Position numbers and translations under genes: made by a program. A DNA stretch of 64,000 nucleotides from an uncultured Prevotellaceae bacterium (lineage in GTDB: Bacteria > Bacteroidota > Bacteroidia > Bacteroidales > Bacteroidaceae): assembly GCA_900316575.1 (NCBI GenBank), contig ONDJ01000003.1:1-64000 (forward strand), in the 5' to 3' direction. Positions 50,358-59,073 of this stretch are shown here, in pieces. Numbering within the stretch: position 1 is the stretch's first letter; every line of letters starts with the position of its first letter. The notes under the pieces were generated by a model. That model was not told the origin of the DNA, made no database searches, and saw only the letters and a list, made by a program, of their open reading frames with translations.

Positions 50358-50579
50358 TTGTTTCGTTTTGCATTTTCTTTCTATATCTTCCTCCCTGCTG
50401 CGGGCGCCCGCGTCGACAAGTCGCTCGAAGACGTTGGCTCGGACGGTTACTACTGGTCGCGCTCGTTCAACCAGAGCATTCCAGACGGCGCGTACTACAT
50501 AGACTTCGCTTCGGGAGGTGTGTACTTCTTAGACAACTACCGCTTTCGCGGGCACAGCGTGCGTCCTGTGCGGCCTTAA
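50358..50579 (+). pseudogene. Truncated C-type-lectin/FGE-like C-terminus, resembles a DGR variable region
   Basis: Only the last about 64 residues of a larger protein remain, from FLPAAGARVDKSLEDVG to the stop; there is no plausible start codon or upstream domain, so this is a remnant. The block YYWSRSFNQSIPDGAYYIDF and the ending NYRFRGHSVRPVRP match the C-terminus of Fibrobacter/Bacteroidetes lectin-like proteins whose final segment is the variable region of diversity-generating retroelements. In those, repeated Asn codons (AAC) are hotspots; here many such positions are Tyr, Asp or Gly, as expected after adenine mutagenesis. No reverse transcriptase or template repeat is in the window. 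Confidence 0.6.
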
Positions 50580-50729
50580 GAACTGAAAGTGTATCCCACC
50601 CGCGAGCCTCAAAGTCGCACGCCTTATAGTCTAAGAGCCAATAAGAGTTCTGACTTTCCCAAACCACAAGACCGCTGGTTACTCCATGTGAGCGACCGGC
50701 GGCCTTGTATCTGCTTGATTATGAAAGAA

Positions 50730-53129
50730 CTATTCTTGTTCTCCGCTCAGCATCTTGTCAATGCTTTCGGCAGCGTGTTTGCCGTCGCCCATGGCGAGGA
50801 TGACTGTGGCACCGCCACGAACAATGTCGCCGCCGGCGAAGAGGGTGGGGATGCTTGATTGCATATCATCGTTCACAGCAATGGTGCCTTTTCGGCCTTG
50901 TTCCAAAGCGGGCAAACTGGCAGGCACAATAGGATTGGGCGATACGCCGATGGCTACGATGACAAGGTCAACATCGAGCGTCTCCGTTGCTCCAGGGATG
51001 GGCTCAGGACGGCGACGGCCCGAAGCATCGGGTTCGCCGAGTTGCATCTTCTGAAGAACTACCTGTCGTACATGGCCTTGTTCGTCGCTGATGTATTCTA
51101 AGGGGTTGCAGAGGGTGAGGAACTTCACGCCTTCTTCCTTGGCGTGGCGCACTTCTTCAAGGCGGGCAGGCATTTCCTGCTCGCTGCGACGATAGATGAT
51201 AAAGGCTTCTTCTGCACCTAACCGGCGAGCCGTGCGCACGCTGTCCATGGCTGTGTTGCCTCCGCCTACAACAGCCACGCGTTTAGCAAAGGGCACGGGC
51301 GTGTCGGCGTTGGGGTTGGACGCATCCATGAGGTTGACGCGCGTGAGATATTCGTTGCTTGAAAGGATGCCTGTGGCGTTTTCGCCAGGAATGCCCATGA
51401 AGTTGGGCAAGCCTGCACCGCTACCTACAAAGATAGCGCTATAGCCTTCGGCTTGCAACTGCTCCACGGTGATGGTCTTGCCTACAATGCAGTCTTTGAC
51501 GAACTCCACACCCTGTGTGCGCAAATTCTCAATTTCAAAGTCAACGATGTCGTTGGGCAAACGATATTCGGGAATGCCATACTTGAGCACGCCGCCGAGT
51601 TCGTGAAGGGCTTCAAAGACGGTGACGCTATAGCCACGACGAGCTAAGTCGCCTGCACAAGTGAGCCCTGCAGGGCCGCTACCAACGATGGCTACTTTCT
51701 GCTTCTTGGCCGTAGTAAGTTCGTGGGTTTCAGTTTGGGGCTGAACGTTTCCATTTAGAGCAGCAAGACGTTCTTGGTCGGCAGCGAAGCGTTCCAAATA
51801 GCCGATAGCAACGGGCTTTCCACCAGTCTTGAGATGTATGCAACGGCTCTCGCACTGCTTTTCTTGCGGACAAACGCGGCCACAAACGGCGGGCAGGCTC
51901 GATTGCTTCTTGATGCTGCGGGCTGCAGCCACGAAGGCTCCTTTTTCAATGAGTTTCACAAAGGCAGGAATGTCAATGCCTACAGGACAGCCCGTGACGC
52001 AACCTGGATTGGCACAGTCAAGACAGCGCGTTGCTTCAGTCATGGCTTGCTGGGCAGTAAGTCCGCGTTGCACTTCTTCGCGCAATTCGTGAGAGCGTGT
52101 TTCGGCATCGAGCTCTGCCATTTCCTGACGAGCAACAGCCATACGCTCTTTAGGCTTCATGGCATTGCGCAATTCCACGCGCCATGCGGCATCGCGACCT
52201 TCGCCTTCGGGAGCAATCCCAATTGGGGCGGTAAGAGTTTCACAAGAACTACCCATGCTTTTTTCCTCGTCTTCACTCGCAGTGGAAGCTGTAGCAGCGC
52301 TGTCAGCTTGCGCTTTTTCCCAAGCTTCAATGGCTTCGCGCTCTTCGCTCTTGAAAGCTCCAAGGCGTTGCATCATTTCGTCGAAGTCCACCTCATGGCC
52401 GTCGAACTCTGGGCCATCAACACAAACGAATTTCGTCTTTCCACCTACCGTGACGCGACAAGCACCACACATGCCTGTACCGTCAACCATGATCGTGTTG
52501 AGTGAAACGTCGGTGGGAATATTGTACTTCTTCGTGAGCAGGCAGCAGAACTTCATCATTATGGCTGGGCCAATGGCGAAGCATTTGTCAACCTTTTCGC
52601 GTTGTATAACTTGTTCGATGCCTTGCGTGACGAGTCCTTTCGAGCCATAACTGCCATCGTCGGTCATTATGATGACTTCATCGCTGCTTTGGCGCATCTC
52701 TTCTTCCATGATAATGAGTTCCTTGGTGCGGCCTGCCAATACCACGATGACGCGATTGCCCGCAGCCTTTAGTGCTTGAACGATGGGGAGCATCGGTGCA
52801 ACACCCACGCCGCCGCCAGCACATACCACCGTGCCGAAGTTCTCAATGTGTGTGGCGCGACCGAGTGGTCCTACAATATCTGCCAACGAGTCGCCCAGTT
52901 GCATCTGCGTGAGTTTCGCAGACGAAAGACCCACAGCCTGCACTACGAGTGTGATCGTTCCACGGCGAGCATCAGCTTCGGCAATGGTGAGCGGTATGCG
53001 CTCGCCTTGTGCATCGGTGCGTATGATAACAAAATGGCCCGCGCGACGGCTCTTTGCTATGAGCGGAGCCTCAACAACGAGCTTGTAAACTTTCTCTGAA
53101 TACTGACTTTTTTCTACAATCTTGAACAT
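50730..53129 (-). CDS. NfnAB-like fused oxidoreductase (ferredoxin-NADP reductase/GltD fusion)
   Basis: A 799-residue fusion joining a PyrK/DHOD-electron-transfer-like half (NfnA type) with a GltD/NfnB-like half. The N-terminal part has FAD and NAD domains (RAGHFVIIRTDAQGERIPLTI, CAGGGVGVAPMLPI) and a [2Fe-2S] site, MCGACRVTVGGKTKFVC. A linker (about residues 270-300) leads to the second half with two [4Fe-4S] sites (CLDCANPGCVTGCPVG, CGRVCPQEKQC) and two Rossmann folds (GSGPAGLTCAGDL, VVGGGNTAMDSVRTA). It probably shuttles electrons between NAD(P)H and ferredoxin. In databases it is often called a DHOD-B/glutamate synthase fusion. The start at 53129 is 24 bases after its promoter. Confidence 0.9.
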   Translation of the reverse strand: MFKIVEKSQYSEKVYKLVVEAPLIAKSRRAGHFVIIRTDAQGERIPLTIAEADARRGTITLVVQAVGLSSAKLTQMQLGDSLADIVGPLGRATHIENFGTVVCAGGGVGVAPMLPIVQALKAAGNRVIVVLAGRTKELIIMEEEMRQSSDEVIIMTDDGSYGSKGLVTQGIEQVIQREKVDKCFAIGPAIMMKFCCLLTKKYNIPTDVSLNTIMVDGTGMCGACRVTVGGKTKFVCVDGPEFDGHEVDFDEMMQRLGAFKSEEREAIEAWEKAQADSAATASTASEDEEKSMGSSCETLTAPIGIAPEGEGRDAAWRVELRNAMKPKERMAVARQEMAELDAETRSHELREEVQRGLTAQQAMTEATRCLDCANPGCVTGCPVGIDIPAFVKLIEKGAFVAAARSIKKQSSLPAVCGRVCPQEKQCESRCIHLKTGGKPVAIGYLERFAADQERLAALNGNVQPQTETHELTTAKKQKVAIVGSGPAGLTCAGDLARRGYSVTVFEALHELGGVLKYGIPEYRLPNDIVDFEIENLRTQGVEFVKDCIVGKTITVEQLQAEGYSAIFVGSGAGLPNFMGIPGENATGILSSNEYLTRVNLMDASNPNADTPVPFAKRVAVVGGGNTAMDSVRTARRLGAEEAFIIYRRSEQEMPARLEEVRHAKEEGVKFLTLCNPLEYISDEQGHVRQVVLQKMQLGEPDASGRRRPEPIPGATETLDVDLVIVAIGVSPNPIVPASLPALEQGRKGTIAVNDDMQSSIPTLFAGGDIVRGGATVILAMGDGKHAAESIDKMLSGEQE

Positions 53130-53159
53130 TGTCTTGTCGTTTTGCTTAGTTCGTTGCCG

Positions 53160-53167
53160 CAAAAGTA
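53160..53167 (-). promoter_or_regulatory. -7 box TACTTTTG for the NfnAB-like gene
   Basis: On the minus strand it lies 30 bases before the ATG and excludes a longer in-frame start at 53162. Confidence 0.7.
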
Positions 53168-53282
53168 ACTTTTCATATTTTCACAATGTGGTTGTAACGC
53201 TGATATTTCTTTCTTTGTTAGCGTCCTAACGACACTTTTTGCGGCATAAGTCAATGTTTGGTTCAAAAAAGGCACAAAAAAC

Positions 53283-53313
53283 TTGCAAGTAATCACACGG
53301 CGACATACTTTTG
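53283..53313 (+). promoter_or_regulatory. Promoter TTG-N20-TACTTTTG for the ABC/GntR operon
   Basis: TTG at 53283-53285 and TACTTTTG at 53306-53313 are spaced by 20 bases. The leader to the first ATG (53381) is about 60 bases. Confidence 0.75.
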
Positions 53314-53380
53314 CGGTGTAATAGCGAACTATGACACTATTAACACGTACAAACATCCTTTATTTTTTATACAAAGAAGT

Positions 53381-54250
53381 ATGATAAACATTCAGCATTT
53401 GCACTTCGGTTACGTGAAAGCGTGGCCGGTGTTCAGCGACTTTAGTTTAGACTTGCCCGAAGGTCAAGTCTATGGTCTATTGGGCAAGAACGGAACGGGT
53501 AAGAGCACCTTGCTCTATCTCATCAGCGGCTTGCTTCGTCCCAAGAGTGGCTTTGTAGAGGTAGATGGCTTCAAGGCCATGGACCGCAAGCCAGAAATGT
53601 TGCGCGAGATTATGCTTGTGCCCGAGGAGTACGACTTGCCCGACATCAGCTTGGAGAGCTACGTGAGCATCAATGCTCCCTTTTATCCCAACTTCTCGCA
53701 CGAGGCTTTAGAGAAAAACTTACACGAATTTGAGCTGCCTGAGAAAATTCGTCTTGGGCGGCTTTCTATGGGTCAGAAAAAGAAGGTGATTATTTCGTTC
53801 GCCCTTGCAGCTGGTACGAAATACCTCTTCATGGACGAACCCACCAATGGATTAGACATTCCCTCAAAGGCTCAGTTTCGTCGTGTCGTAGCGGGCAATA
53901 TGGATGAGCAACGCACCGTAATTATCAGCACGCACCAGGTGCGCGACGTTGAGACGTTGATAGACCACGTCGTGATGATCAATCAGCAGCAGGTGTTGCT
54001 CAATAGTAGCATTGAAGGCCTTAGTCGCGCGTTGCGCTTCGAGATCCGTCCGTCGGGGACGCTTCAGGAGCCAGATGTGCTCTATGCCGAGCCTTCCTTG
54101 CAAGGCAACTATGTGATAGCTCGGGGCAATGGTCAGGGCGACACTACGATGGTGAACATCGAATTGTTGTTTAACGCTGTCAGCTGCGGAGCACTTCAAA
54201 ACGTGCCGCTCACTGCTCCCGAAGCTCAATCCCAAGACACTAACCTTTAA
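53381..54250 (+). CDS. ABC transporter ATP-binding protein
   Basis: A 289-residue nucleotide-binding subunit that powers a membrane exporter. The start at 53381 (MINIQHLHFGYVKAWPVFSD) is a normal ABC N-terminus. Walker A is GLLGKNGTGKST, the signature motif is LSMGQKKKVIISFAL (a variant of LSGGQ), Walker B is YLFMDEPTNGLD, and the switch histidine follows in STHQVRD. The C-terminal tail of about 90 residues is family-specific. It is encoded just before a membrane protein, a GntR regulator and an outer-membrane barrel, a set seen with antibiotic- or envelope-stress ABC systems (YtrB-like). Confidence 0.92.
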   Translation: MINIQHLHFGYVKAWPVFSDFSLDLPEGQVYGLLGKNGTGKSTLLYLISGLLRPKSGFVEVDGFKAMDRKPEMLREIMLVPEEYDLPDISLESYVSINAPFYPNFSHEALEKNLHEFELPEKIRLGRLSMGQKKKVIISFALAAGTKYLFMDEPTNGLDIPSKAQFRRVVAGNMDEQRTVIISTHQVRDVETLIDHVVMINQQQVLLNSSIEGLSRALRFEIRPSGTLQEPDVLYAEPSLQGNYVIARGNGQGDTTMVNIELLFNAVSCGALQNVPLTAPEAQSQDTNL

Positions 54251-54280
54251 TTGCAAAACCTTTGAACATTTTATAGCATT

Positions 54281-55297
54281 ATGAAATCCTTTAATTTACA
54301 TCGTTTCTGGCTCACGCTCAAGTGGGATGCCAAGACCAACATACGTGCCAACGTGCGCCATTGGCTCATTATGCTTACGCTCTTTTTCTTTGCGATATTA
54401 CTGCCACACACTTGTGTTATTACTGAGGGTGACAAGCAGTCAAGCTACATCAATGTTGAAAGCATTTCGCAGGAGGAGTACGACCAATTGGACAAAGACA
54501 CTCAGGCAGATTTCTGGAAAGGCAATGAAGTTGTCAACGAAGACGGGGAAAGCGTTCAATATTACGAACACCGTGTGGAGATGCCCAGCATAGAGAAATG
54601 GGCCGACCGCGTTGAGGAGCAACACGCTATTTGCGCCATATTCCTATTTATTATCGTAGCCTTTTACTTCACGTTTAGTGCATCGCTATTCCTTAATAAT
54701 ATGACCACCAAGCAACAGCGCATCACTTTCTTGTCGCTACCAGCTTCGCACACAGAGAAATTGTTGGCGCGCTGGGTGTATGCCGTGCCTGTCTGGTGCT
54801 TAATGGTGCTCACGGCTTTTATTGCTGCCGACCTTTTGCGCTATGCTGTGCAACCCATCATAGGGCCCTATCATCCTGGACTCATGATCACTTGGCTCAT
54901 TGAGCATGCAGGATCAGCGTGGTCACACTTTATGGATAATTGGAACTTATCTAATGCCGAGGAGCGGAATACTGTGACCGCTGTAGCCATGATGCTTATT
55001 AGCAATTGGGTGTTCAGTCACAGCACGTACATACTGGGTAGCTCCGTGTTCCCGCGCTTCCCATGGCTGATGACTACAGGCGTTATCTGCGTTGTGAGCA
55101 GCGTGATGAGCATATTGATGGTAGCCACGGGCGGCGAGACACTCAGTGCATTCTTTGACGATATGGATCAGACAGGAACCTTGTATGCATATATTCTTTC
55201 TGCTGTGCTGATTGTGTTGAGCGTTGTGTTCTATGTGCTGGCCATAAGAGTTTTCAAGCGTGTGCAAGTTATAAATCATAAGTACATCAACCTATGA
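54281..55297 (+). CDS. ABC transporter permease-like membrane protein
   Basis: A 338-residue inner-membrane protein with an N-terminal helix (HWLIMLTLFFFAILLPHTCVI), a soluble extracytoplasmic stretch (about residues 48-108), then five or six further helices (AICAIFLFIIVAFYFTFSASL, VWCLMVLTAFIAADLLRY, VMSILMVATGG, AVLIVLSVVFYVLAI). The intracellular KQQRITFLSLPASHTEKLLARW loop is characteristic of Bacteroidetes ABC-2-type partners. No catalytic motif exists, as expected. It overlaps the GntR gene by four bases. It should form the channel for the ATPase encoded upstream. Confidence 0.85.
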   Translation: MKSFNLHRFWLTLKWDAKTNIRANVRHWLIMLTLFFFAILLPHTCVITEGDKQSSYINVESISQEEYDQLDKDTQADFWKGNEVVNEDGESVQYYEHRVEMPSIEKWADRVEEQHAICAIFLFIIVAFYFTFSASLFLNNMTTKQQRITFLSLPASHTEKLLARWVYAVPVWCLMVLTAFIAADLLRYAVQPIIGPYHPGLMITWLIEHAGSAWSHFMDNWNLSNAEERNTVTAVAMMLISNWVFSHSTYILGSSVFPRFPWLMTTGVICVVSSVMSILMVATGGETLSAFFDDMDQTGTLYAYILSAVLIVLSVVFYVLAIRVFKRVQVINHKYINL

Positions 55298-55686
55298 ATT
55301 TCGCAGAAAGCAAACCCATCTATCGTCAGATAGCCGAGCGATTGGAAGACGAAGTCTTGGCCGGTCGTTACGCTGAAGACGAGCGTGCTCCCAGTGTGCG
55401 CGAATATAGCGCACTGCTCCAGGTGAATGTAAACACGGTGGCACGTGCTTACGAAGCCTTGGCTGGAGAGGGAGTGCTGGTGGCTCAACGTGGCATGGGT
55501 TACTATGTTAGTGCTGGTGCCCGCGAGTCCATCCTTTCTCGTCGTCGTGCTCACTTTATAGAAGTAGAAGTGCCAACGTTCCTTCACAACATGCGTCGCT
55601 ATGGTGTGAGCAAGGAACAGTTGGAGGCGCAACTTGGCGATATGCAACAAACTACAGAACTTCAAACATCTTCAGGAAAGCTATGA
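55294..55686 (+). CDS. GntR (YtrA-type) transcriptional regulator
   Basis: A 130-residue DNA-binding repressor-type protein. The winged helix is at the N-terminus (PIYRQIAERLEDEVLAGRY, APSVREYSALLQVNVNTVARAYEALAGEGVL). The C-terminal part is short (about 50 residues, ending in a helical QLEAQLGDMQQ), as in YtrA regulators that dimerise rather than bind a ligand through a large domain. It overlaps both neighbours by four bases (permease and outer-membrane barrel), so it most likely controls its own operon. Related YtrA operons respond to cell-envelope antibiotics; the inducer here is unknown. Confidence 0.9.
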   Translation: MNFAESKPIYRQIAERLEDEVLAGRYAEDERAPSVREYSALLQVNVNTVARAYEALAGEGVLVAQRGMGYYVSAGARESILSRRRAHFIEVEVPTFLHNMRRYGVSKEQLEAQLGDMQQTTELQTSSGKL

Positions 55687-58181
55687 AAAGAACTGTTTCA
55701 ATGCTGCTATTCGCGCTCAGCATGATAGTAGCTCAAGCCCAAACTACCACCATCACCGGAATCGTGAAGGATGCAACCGACCAATCCGTGATGCCCTATT
55801 CCACAGTGCGCCTTTTTGTTCCAACATCACAGAAAGAAGCCAGCGTCACAGCACTCAGCGATGCTGAAGGCCACTTCGTTATTACGACGAACAAACAGGG
55901 CGCAGCGCGTCTTGTTGTGGCTGTTATCGGAACAAAGCCTGTTGAAAAAGATCTCGAACTTAGTGGTGCGCCCATTGAACTCGGCGACATCCTGATGCAA
56001 CCCGCTGAGGCTACAATCGGGAGTGCAGTCGTAACGGCAGCTCGCCCTGTCGTGCGCATGGAGCCCGACAAAGTGGCTTACGACCTCCAAGCCGATGCCG
56101 ACACGCGCTCTTCTACGCTTCTCGACATGTTGCGCAAAGTGCCCCTCGTCACCGTTGATGGCAATGACAACATACAAGTGGCGGGTCAGAGCAATTTCAA
56201 GATTTACGTGGATGGCAAGCCGCAGCCTATGTTCAACGGACAGAATGCCGCCCTTGTGATGAAGAGCATTCCCGCTTCATATGCCACAGAGATAGAAGTA
56301 ATCACCAATCCCGGCGCACGCTACGACGCTGAAGGTACTGGCGGTATCATCAATATCAAGACCGTTATGGCCTCAGGTGCTGCAAGTGGCGGTCAGCAAC
56401 AAACCTTAGATGGCTACAGCCTTAACATAGATGCACGCGCGGGCAATCGCGACCAAGGCATTTCGAGTAACCTCACTTGGCAACGTGGTCCTTTCTCGCT
56501 CAATGCCAACGTGGGCGTTACGCATCGCAAGAGTGGCACGTCCCACTTTGACTTTGACCGCATACAGCACACCGACGCTGGCGACATTGCCACCCTCTTG
56601 CGCAACACCAACGCTGTGCAGCACAATATGCTTCGTGGTAGCCTCAGCCTCTCCTATCAGATAGACACGTTGCGCCTGATTACCGCCAGCGGCAACATCA
56701 TGTCTTTCCGCCAACACAACGACGGAACGGGCCGCGTCTCAACCGCAATGGGCGATGCTCAACTTTCAGCCTACAATCAGCGAACCCGTGAGCGGATGCG
56801 CTACACCAATTTGTCGGCCAACCTCGACTATCAACGTGGCTTCGCTAACTGTAAAGAGCGTTTCCTCACACTGTCCTATCAGTTCAACCACACCCCACTC
56901 GTACAGCGCAGCCATAACTATTTTGACGACTTCGAAGGCATGATTACAGCTCTCCAGAGCCGCTACAGCGACAACGATGCTTACACCAGCGAACACACCG
57001 CGCAGGCCGACTTCACCACACCATTGACCGCAGGACATACACTGAGCATAGGAGGTAAGTTTATTGGCCGTATCAACAACAGTGATGCCACGATGTACTA
57101 CATAGACGGTGATATCCTTACCCCGCAGCCCGACCAAAGCACGCTTTATCGTCATTACAACGACATCGGAGCTGCCTACGCCGAGTACGAAGGCACACTT
57201 GGTTCTTTCAAGCTCAAAGCTGGAGCCCGCTATGAGCACACGTGGCAGCGCGTGCGCTATGAAGAAGCCCCCGAGCACAATTTCTCCCTTGACTATGGCA
57301 ACTTGGTGCCTTCGGCTACGCTCACTTACCAGATGGCACCAACGAGAAGCCTGGGACTGACCTACAAGATGCGCATCACGCGACCCTTTATCTCAGCCCT
57401 CAATCCCTATCGAAACACTGCTGATCCCACCAACGTTACTTACGGTAATCCCGACCTCGATGCCGAAAAGACCAACGCCGTCGGGGTTATCTACAGCAGT
57501 TTCTCGCCAGCCTTTATAGTTCGCGCTCAGGCCGAGGCTTCGTTTACGAACAACAGCATTGAGGAATACAGCTTCTACGACACCCAAGGCGTGCTCAACA
57601 CCACCTACGGCAACATGGGCTCCGCCCTCAACGCTGGCGCAAACGTGTTTATAAACGTGCGTCCGTCCCTGAATACCAATATCATGCTCAATGGCGGTGC
57701 AGCCTATGTGCGCTACCATAGCAACTCTCTCGGTGCTGAAAACCACGGCTGGCAGTGCAACCTGATGCTTGGCCTACAGCAAACCCTTTGGTGGAAACTC
57801 AAACTTACGGCTAACCTCTTCACCATGTCGCGCACCATACAACTGCAAGGCACTGGAAGCGGCTTTGGCGGTGTGATGGGTAGCCTCAACCGCTCGTTCC
57901 TCAAAGACGACATGCTAACCGTGGGCATCAGTGGCTTCATGCCCCTACGCGGCACATCGTTCCACTTCAAGAACCACACCTCAGGCCCCACCTTCACCAA
58001 TCGCATGTCACTGCGCATTCCCGTGGCAACCATTGGCCTGAGCGTCACCCTCAAACTGGGCAAGATGGGCTTGAAGACGCGCAGCGTGAACCGCTCCATT
58101 GAGAACACCGATGGCAGTAGCGAAAATCCCGCAAGTTCCACCACCGGCGGTTTGAGTGGCGGCACGGGTATAGGCATGTAG
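55683..58181 (+). CDS. TonB-dependent-receptor-like outer-membrane beta-barrel protein
   Basis: An 832-residue outer-membrane protein of the large barrel family (OMP_b-brl_3/TonB receptor-like). A signal peptide (MKRTVSMLLFALSMIVAQA) precedes a carboxypeptidase-regulatory-like domain (ITGIVKDATDQSVMPYSTVRL, about residues 20-105). A plug domain follows (DMLRKVPLVTVDGNDNIQVAGQSNFKIYVDG, TNPGARYDAEGTGGIINIKT), then a C-terminal barrel. The last residues are Ser/Gly-rich (SSTTGGLSGGTGIGM) rather than ending in an aromatic beta signal. It is translationally coupled to the GntR gene, suggesting that its production follows the ABC system. The substrate is unknown. Confidence 0.88.
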   Translation: MKRTVSMLLFALSMIVAQAQTTTITGIVKDATDQSVMPYSTVRLFVPTSQKEASVTALSDAEGHFVITTNKQGAARLVVAVIGTKPVEKDLELSGAPIELGDILMQPAEATIGSAVVTAARPVVRMEPDKVAYDLQADADTRSSTLLDMLRKVPLVTVDGNDNIQVAGQSNFKIYVDGKPQPMFNGQNAALVMKSIPASYATEIEVITNPGARYDAEGTGGIINIKTVMASGAASGGQQQTLDGYSLNIDARAGNRDQGISSNLTWQRGPFSLNANVGVTHRKSGTSHFDFDRIQHTDAGDIATLLRNTNAVQHNMLRGSLSLSYQIDTLRLITASGNIMSFRQHNDGTGRVSTAMGDAQLSAYNQRTRERMRYTNLSANLDYQRGFANCKERFLTLSYQFNHTPLVQRSHNYFDDFEGMITALQSRYSDNDAYTSEHTAQADFTTPLTAGHTLSIGGKFIGRINNSDATMYYIDGDILTPQPDQSTLYRHYNDIGAAYAEYEGTLGSFKLKAGARYEHTWQRVRYEEAPEHNFSLDYGNLVPSATLTYQMAPTRSLGLTYKMRITRPFISALNPYRNTADPTNVTYGNPDLDAEKTNAVGVIYSSFSPAFIVRAQAEASFTNNSIEEYSFYDTQGVLNTTYGNMGSALNAGANVFINVRPSLNTNIMLNGGAAYVRYHSNSLGAENHGWQCNLMLGLQQTLWWKLKLTANLFTMSRTIQLQGTGSGFGGVMGSLNRSFLKDDMLTVGISGFMPLRGTSFHFKNHTSGPTFTNRMSLRIPVATIGLSVTLKLGKMGLKTRSVNRSIENTDGSSENPASSTTGGLSGGTGIGM

Positions 58182-58245
58182 CCCCATTTATTCCCCAGAC
58201 CTCGCTGCGCAACTTACATTGCGCGCACGTTCTCTCTCACTTCAC

Positions 58246-58286
58246 ACTTCCCTTGTTTCGTCTCGTGGAACAAGGGAAGTTTTTTC
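58246..58286 (+). terminator. Hairpin terminator after the outer-membrane barrel gene
   Basis: Arms ACTTCCCTTGTT and AACAAGGGAAGT over an 11-base loop, followed by six T. Confidence 0.9.
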
Positions 58287-58390
58287 GTATCCATTCAGCA
58301 AGAGCATAAGGCTTCTGGCAGTCAAAGAGCCTTGCAGTAGCAATGCGTAGATAGGCAAGTAGGCGTGCGTTGTTCGCACCTTAGCAACTT

Positions 58391-58456
58391 TTCACGCGCA
58401 TGAACATCTATTTTCATGCGCGTGAAAATAAGTGTTCATGCGCGTGAAAAGAAAGT
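58391..58456. repeat. 22-bp repeat with palindromic units
   Basis: TTCACGCGCATGAA (58391), TTCATGCGCGTGAA (58413) and TTCATGCGCGTGAA (58435) are spaced by 22 bases. Each is a near-palindrome, and the first is the inverse of the others, so several alternative hairpins are possible. This extends the group of about-two-turn intergenic repeats in the window. Confidence 0.75.
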
Positions 58457-58492
58457 AGGAATTGTTGCAGAAAGCAGGCGTGTTTCTTACGC

Positions 58493-58675
58493 TTGTCGTT
58501 CGCTAAGATTGGCAGTACTTCGCTACAGAAAATGAACAAGTTCCTTTTCTTTGCGCTCGGTTTGCTCGGCTTGTACTATCTTTGCTTCGCGAAGATAGGC
58601 TGCGGCTCGGCAAAGAATATGAACAAGTTCTTTTCTTTGCGCTCGCCTTGCACTATCTTTGCACGCAGAATACAA
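58493..58675 (+). repeat. Tandem duplication of a promoter-bearing segment
   Basis: Two imperfect copies of a segment with AAAATGAACAAGTTC, TTTTCTTTGCGCTCG and (GT/GC)ACTATCTTTGC occur in a row, about 77 bases apart. Each copy ends in TATCTTTG (58577-58584 and 58654-58661), a -7 box. Only the second leads directly to the downstream gene. Repeats of this type with an ACTATCTTTG end are, as I recall, dispersed in Prevotella. Confidence 0.65.
58654..58661 (+). promoter_or_regulatory. -7 box TATCTTTG for the small lipoprotein gene
   Basis: It is about 36 bases before the ATG at 58697. A second identical box lies in the upstream copy of the repeat. Confidence 0.6.
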
Positions 58676-58696
58676 ACCTTTAACTCTTTTTTTATT

Positions 58697-59068
58697 ATGA
58701 TGAAGAAGATTTTCCCTTTGCTACTGCTCCTTTGCCTACCCGCAGTGTTTACGTCATGTGAGGACGACCCGTGGGAGGAAGAGATGATGGGCGAGTATTG
58801 GAGCACTGACGGTTCGGTGTATTTTGTGCTCAGTACATCGAAGAGCGGATACATTGAGTACGGAGATGGCTACAGCTACAACTTCACTTGGTGGGCCACG
58901 ATCGACAGAATTTATATTCAGCCCTATGGTGAACAATCGTTCTCTTGTCGCTACCGCTGGACGCGTGGCGGCGAATTGGTGATATTTGATTTCGACGAAT
59001 GGGGCGACCTCCATCTGTGGCCGGAGCGCTTCTATCGTGCTTTTAAGAAACAACCATTGACGGAATAA
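58697..59068 (+). CDS. Small exported lipoprotein
   Basis: A 123-residue protein of unknown function. The start at 58697 (or the adjacent ATG at 58700) begins a lipoprotein signal (KKIFPLLLLLCLPAVFTSC). The mature part starts EDDPWEEEMMGEYWSTDG and is beta-rich and aromatic (YNFTWWATIDRIYIQPYG, WTRGGELVIFDFDEWGDLHLWP), recalling small lipocalin-like lipoproteins of Bacteroidetes. A longer in-frame start at 58493 would read through the repeated promoter region and is rejected. It has no close partner genes. Confidence 0.75.
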   Translation: MMKKIFPLLLLLCLPAVFTSCEDDPWEEEMMGEYWSTDGSVYFVLSTSKSGYIEYGDGYSYNFTWWATIDRIYIQPYGEQSFSCRYRWTRGGELVIFDFDEWGDLHLWPERFYRAFKKQPLTE

Positions 59069-59073
59069 AAGAG

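Larger units (their letters stand above)
50197..50729. other. Gap with REP-like repeat and a gene fragment
   Basis: It holds REP-like copy B at 50289-50315 and the truncated lectin-like fragment ending at 50579. From 50580 to 50729 I see no gene or clear terminator. Confidence 0.6.
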
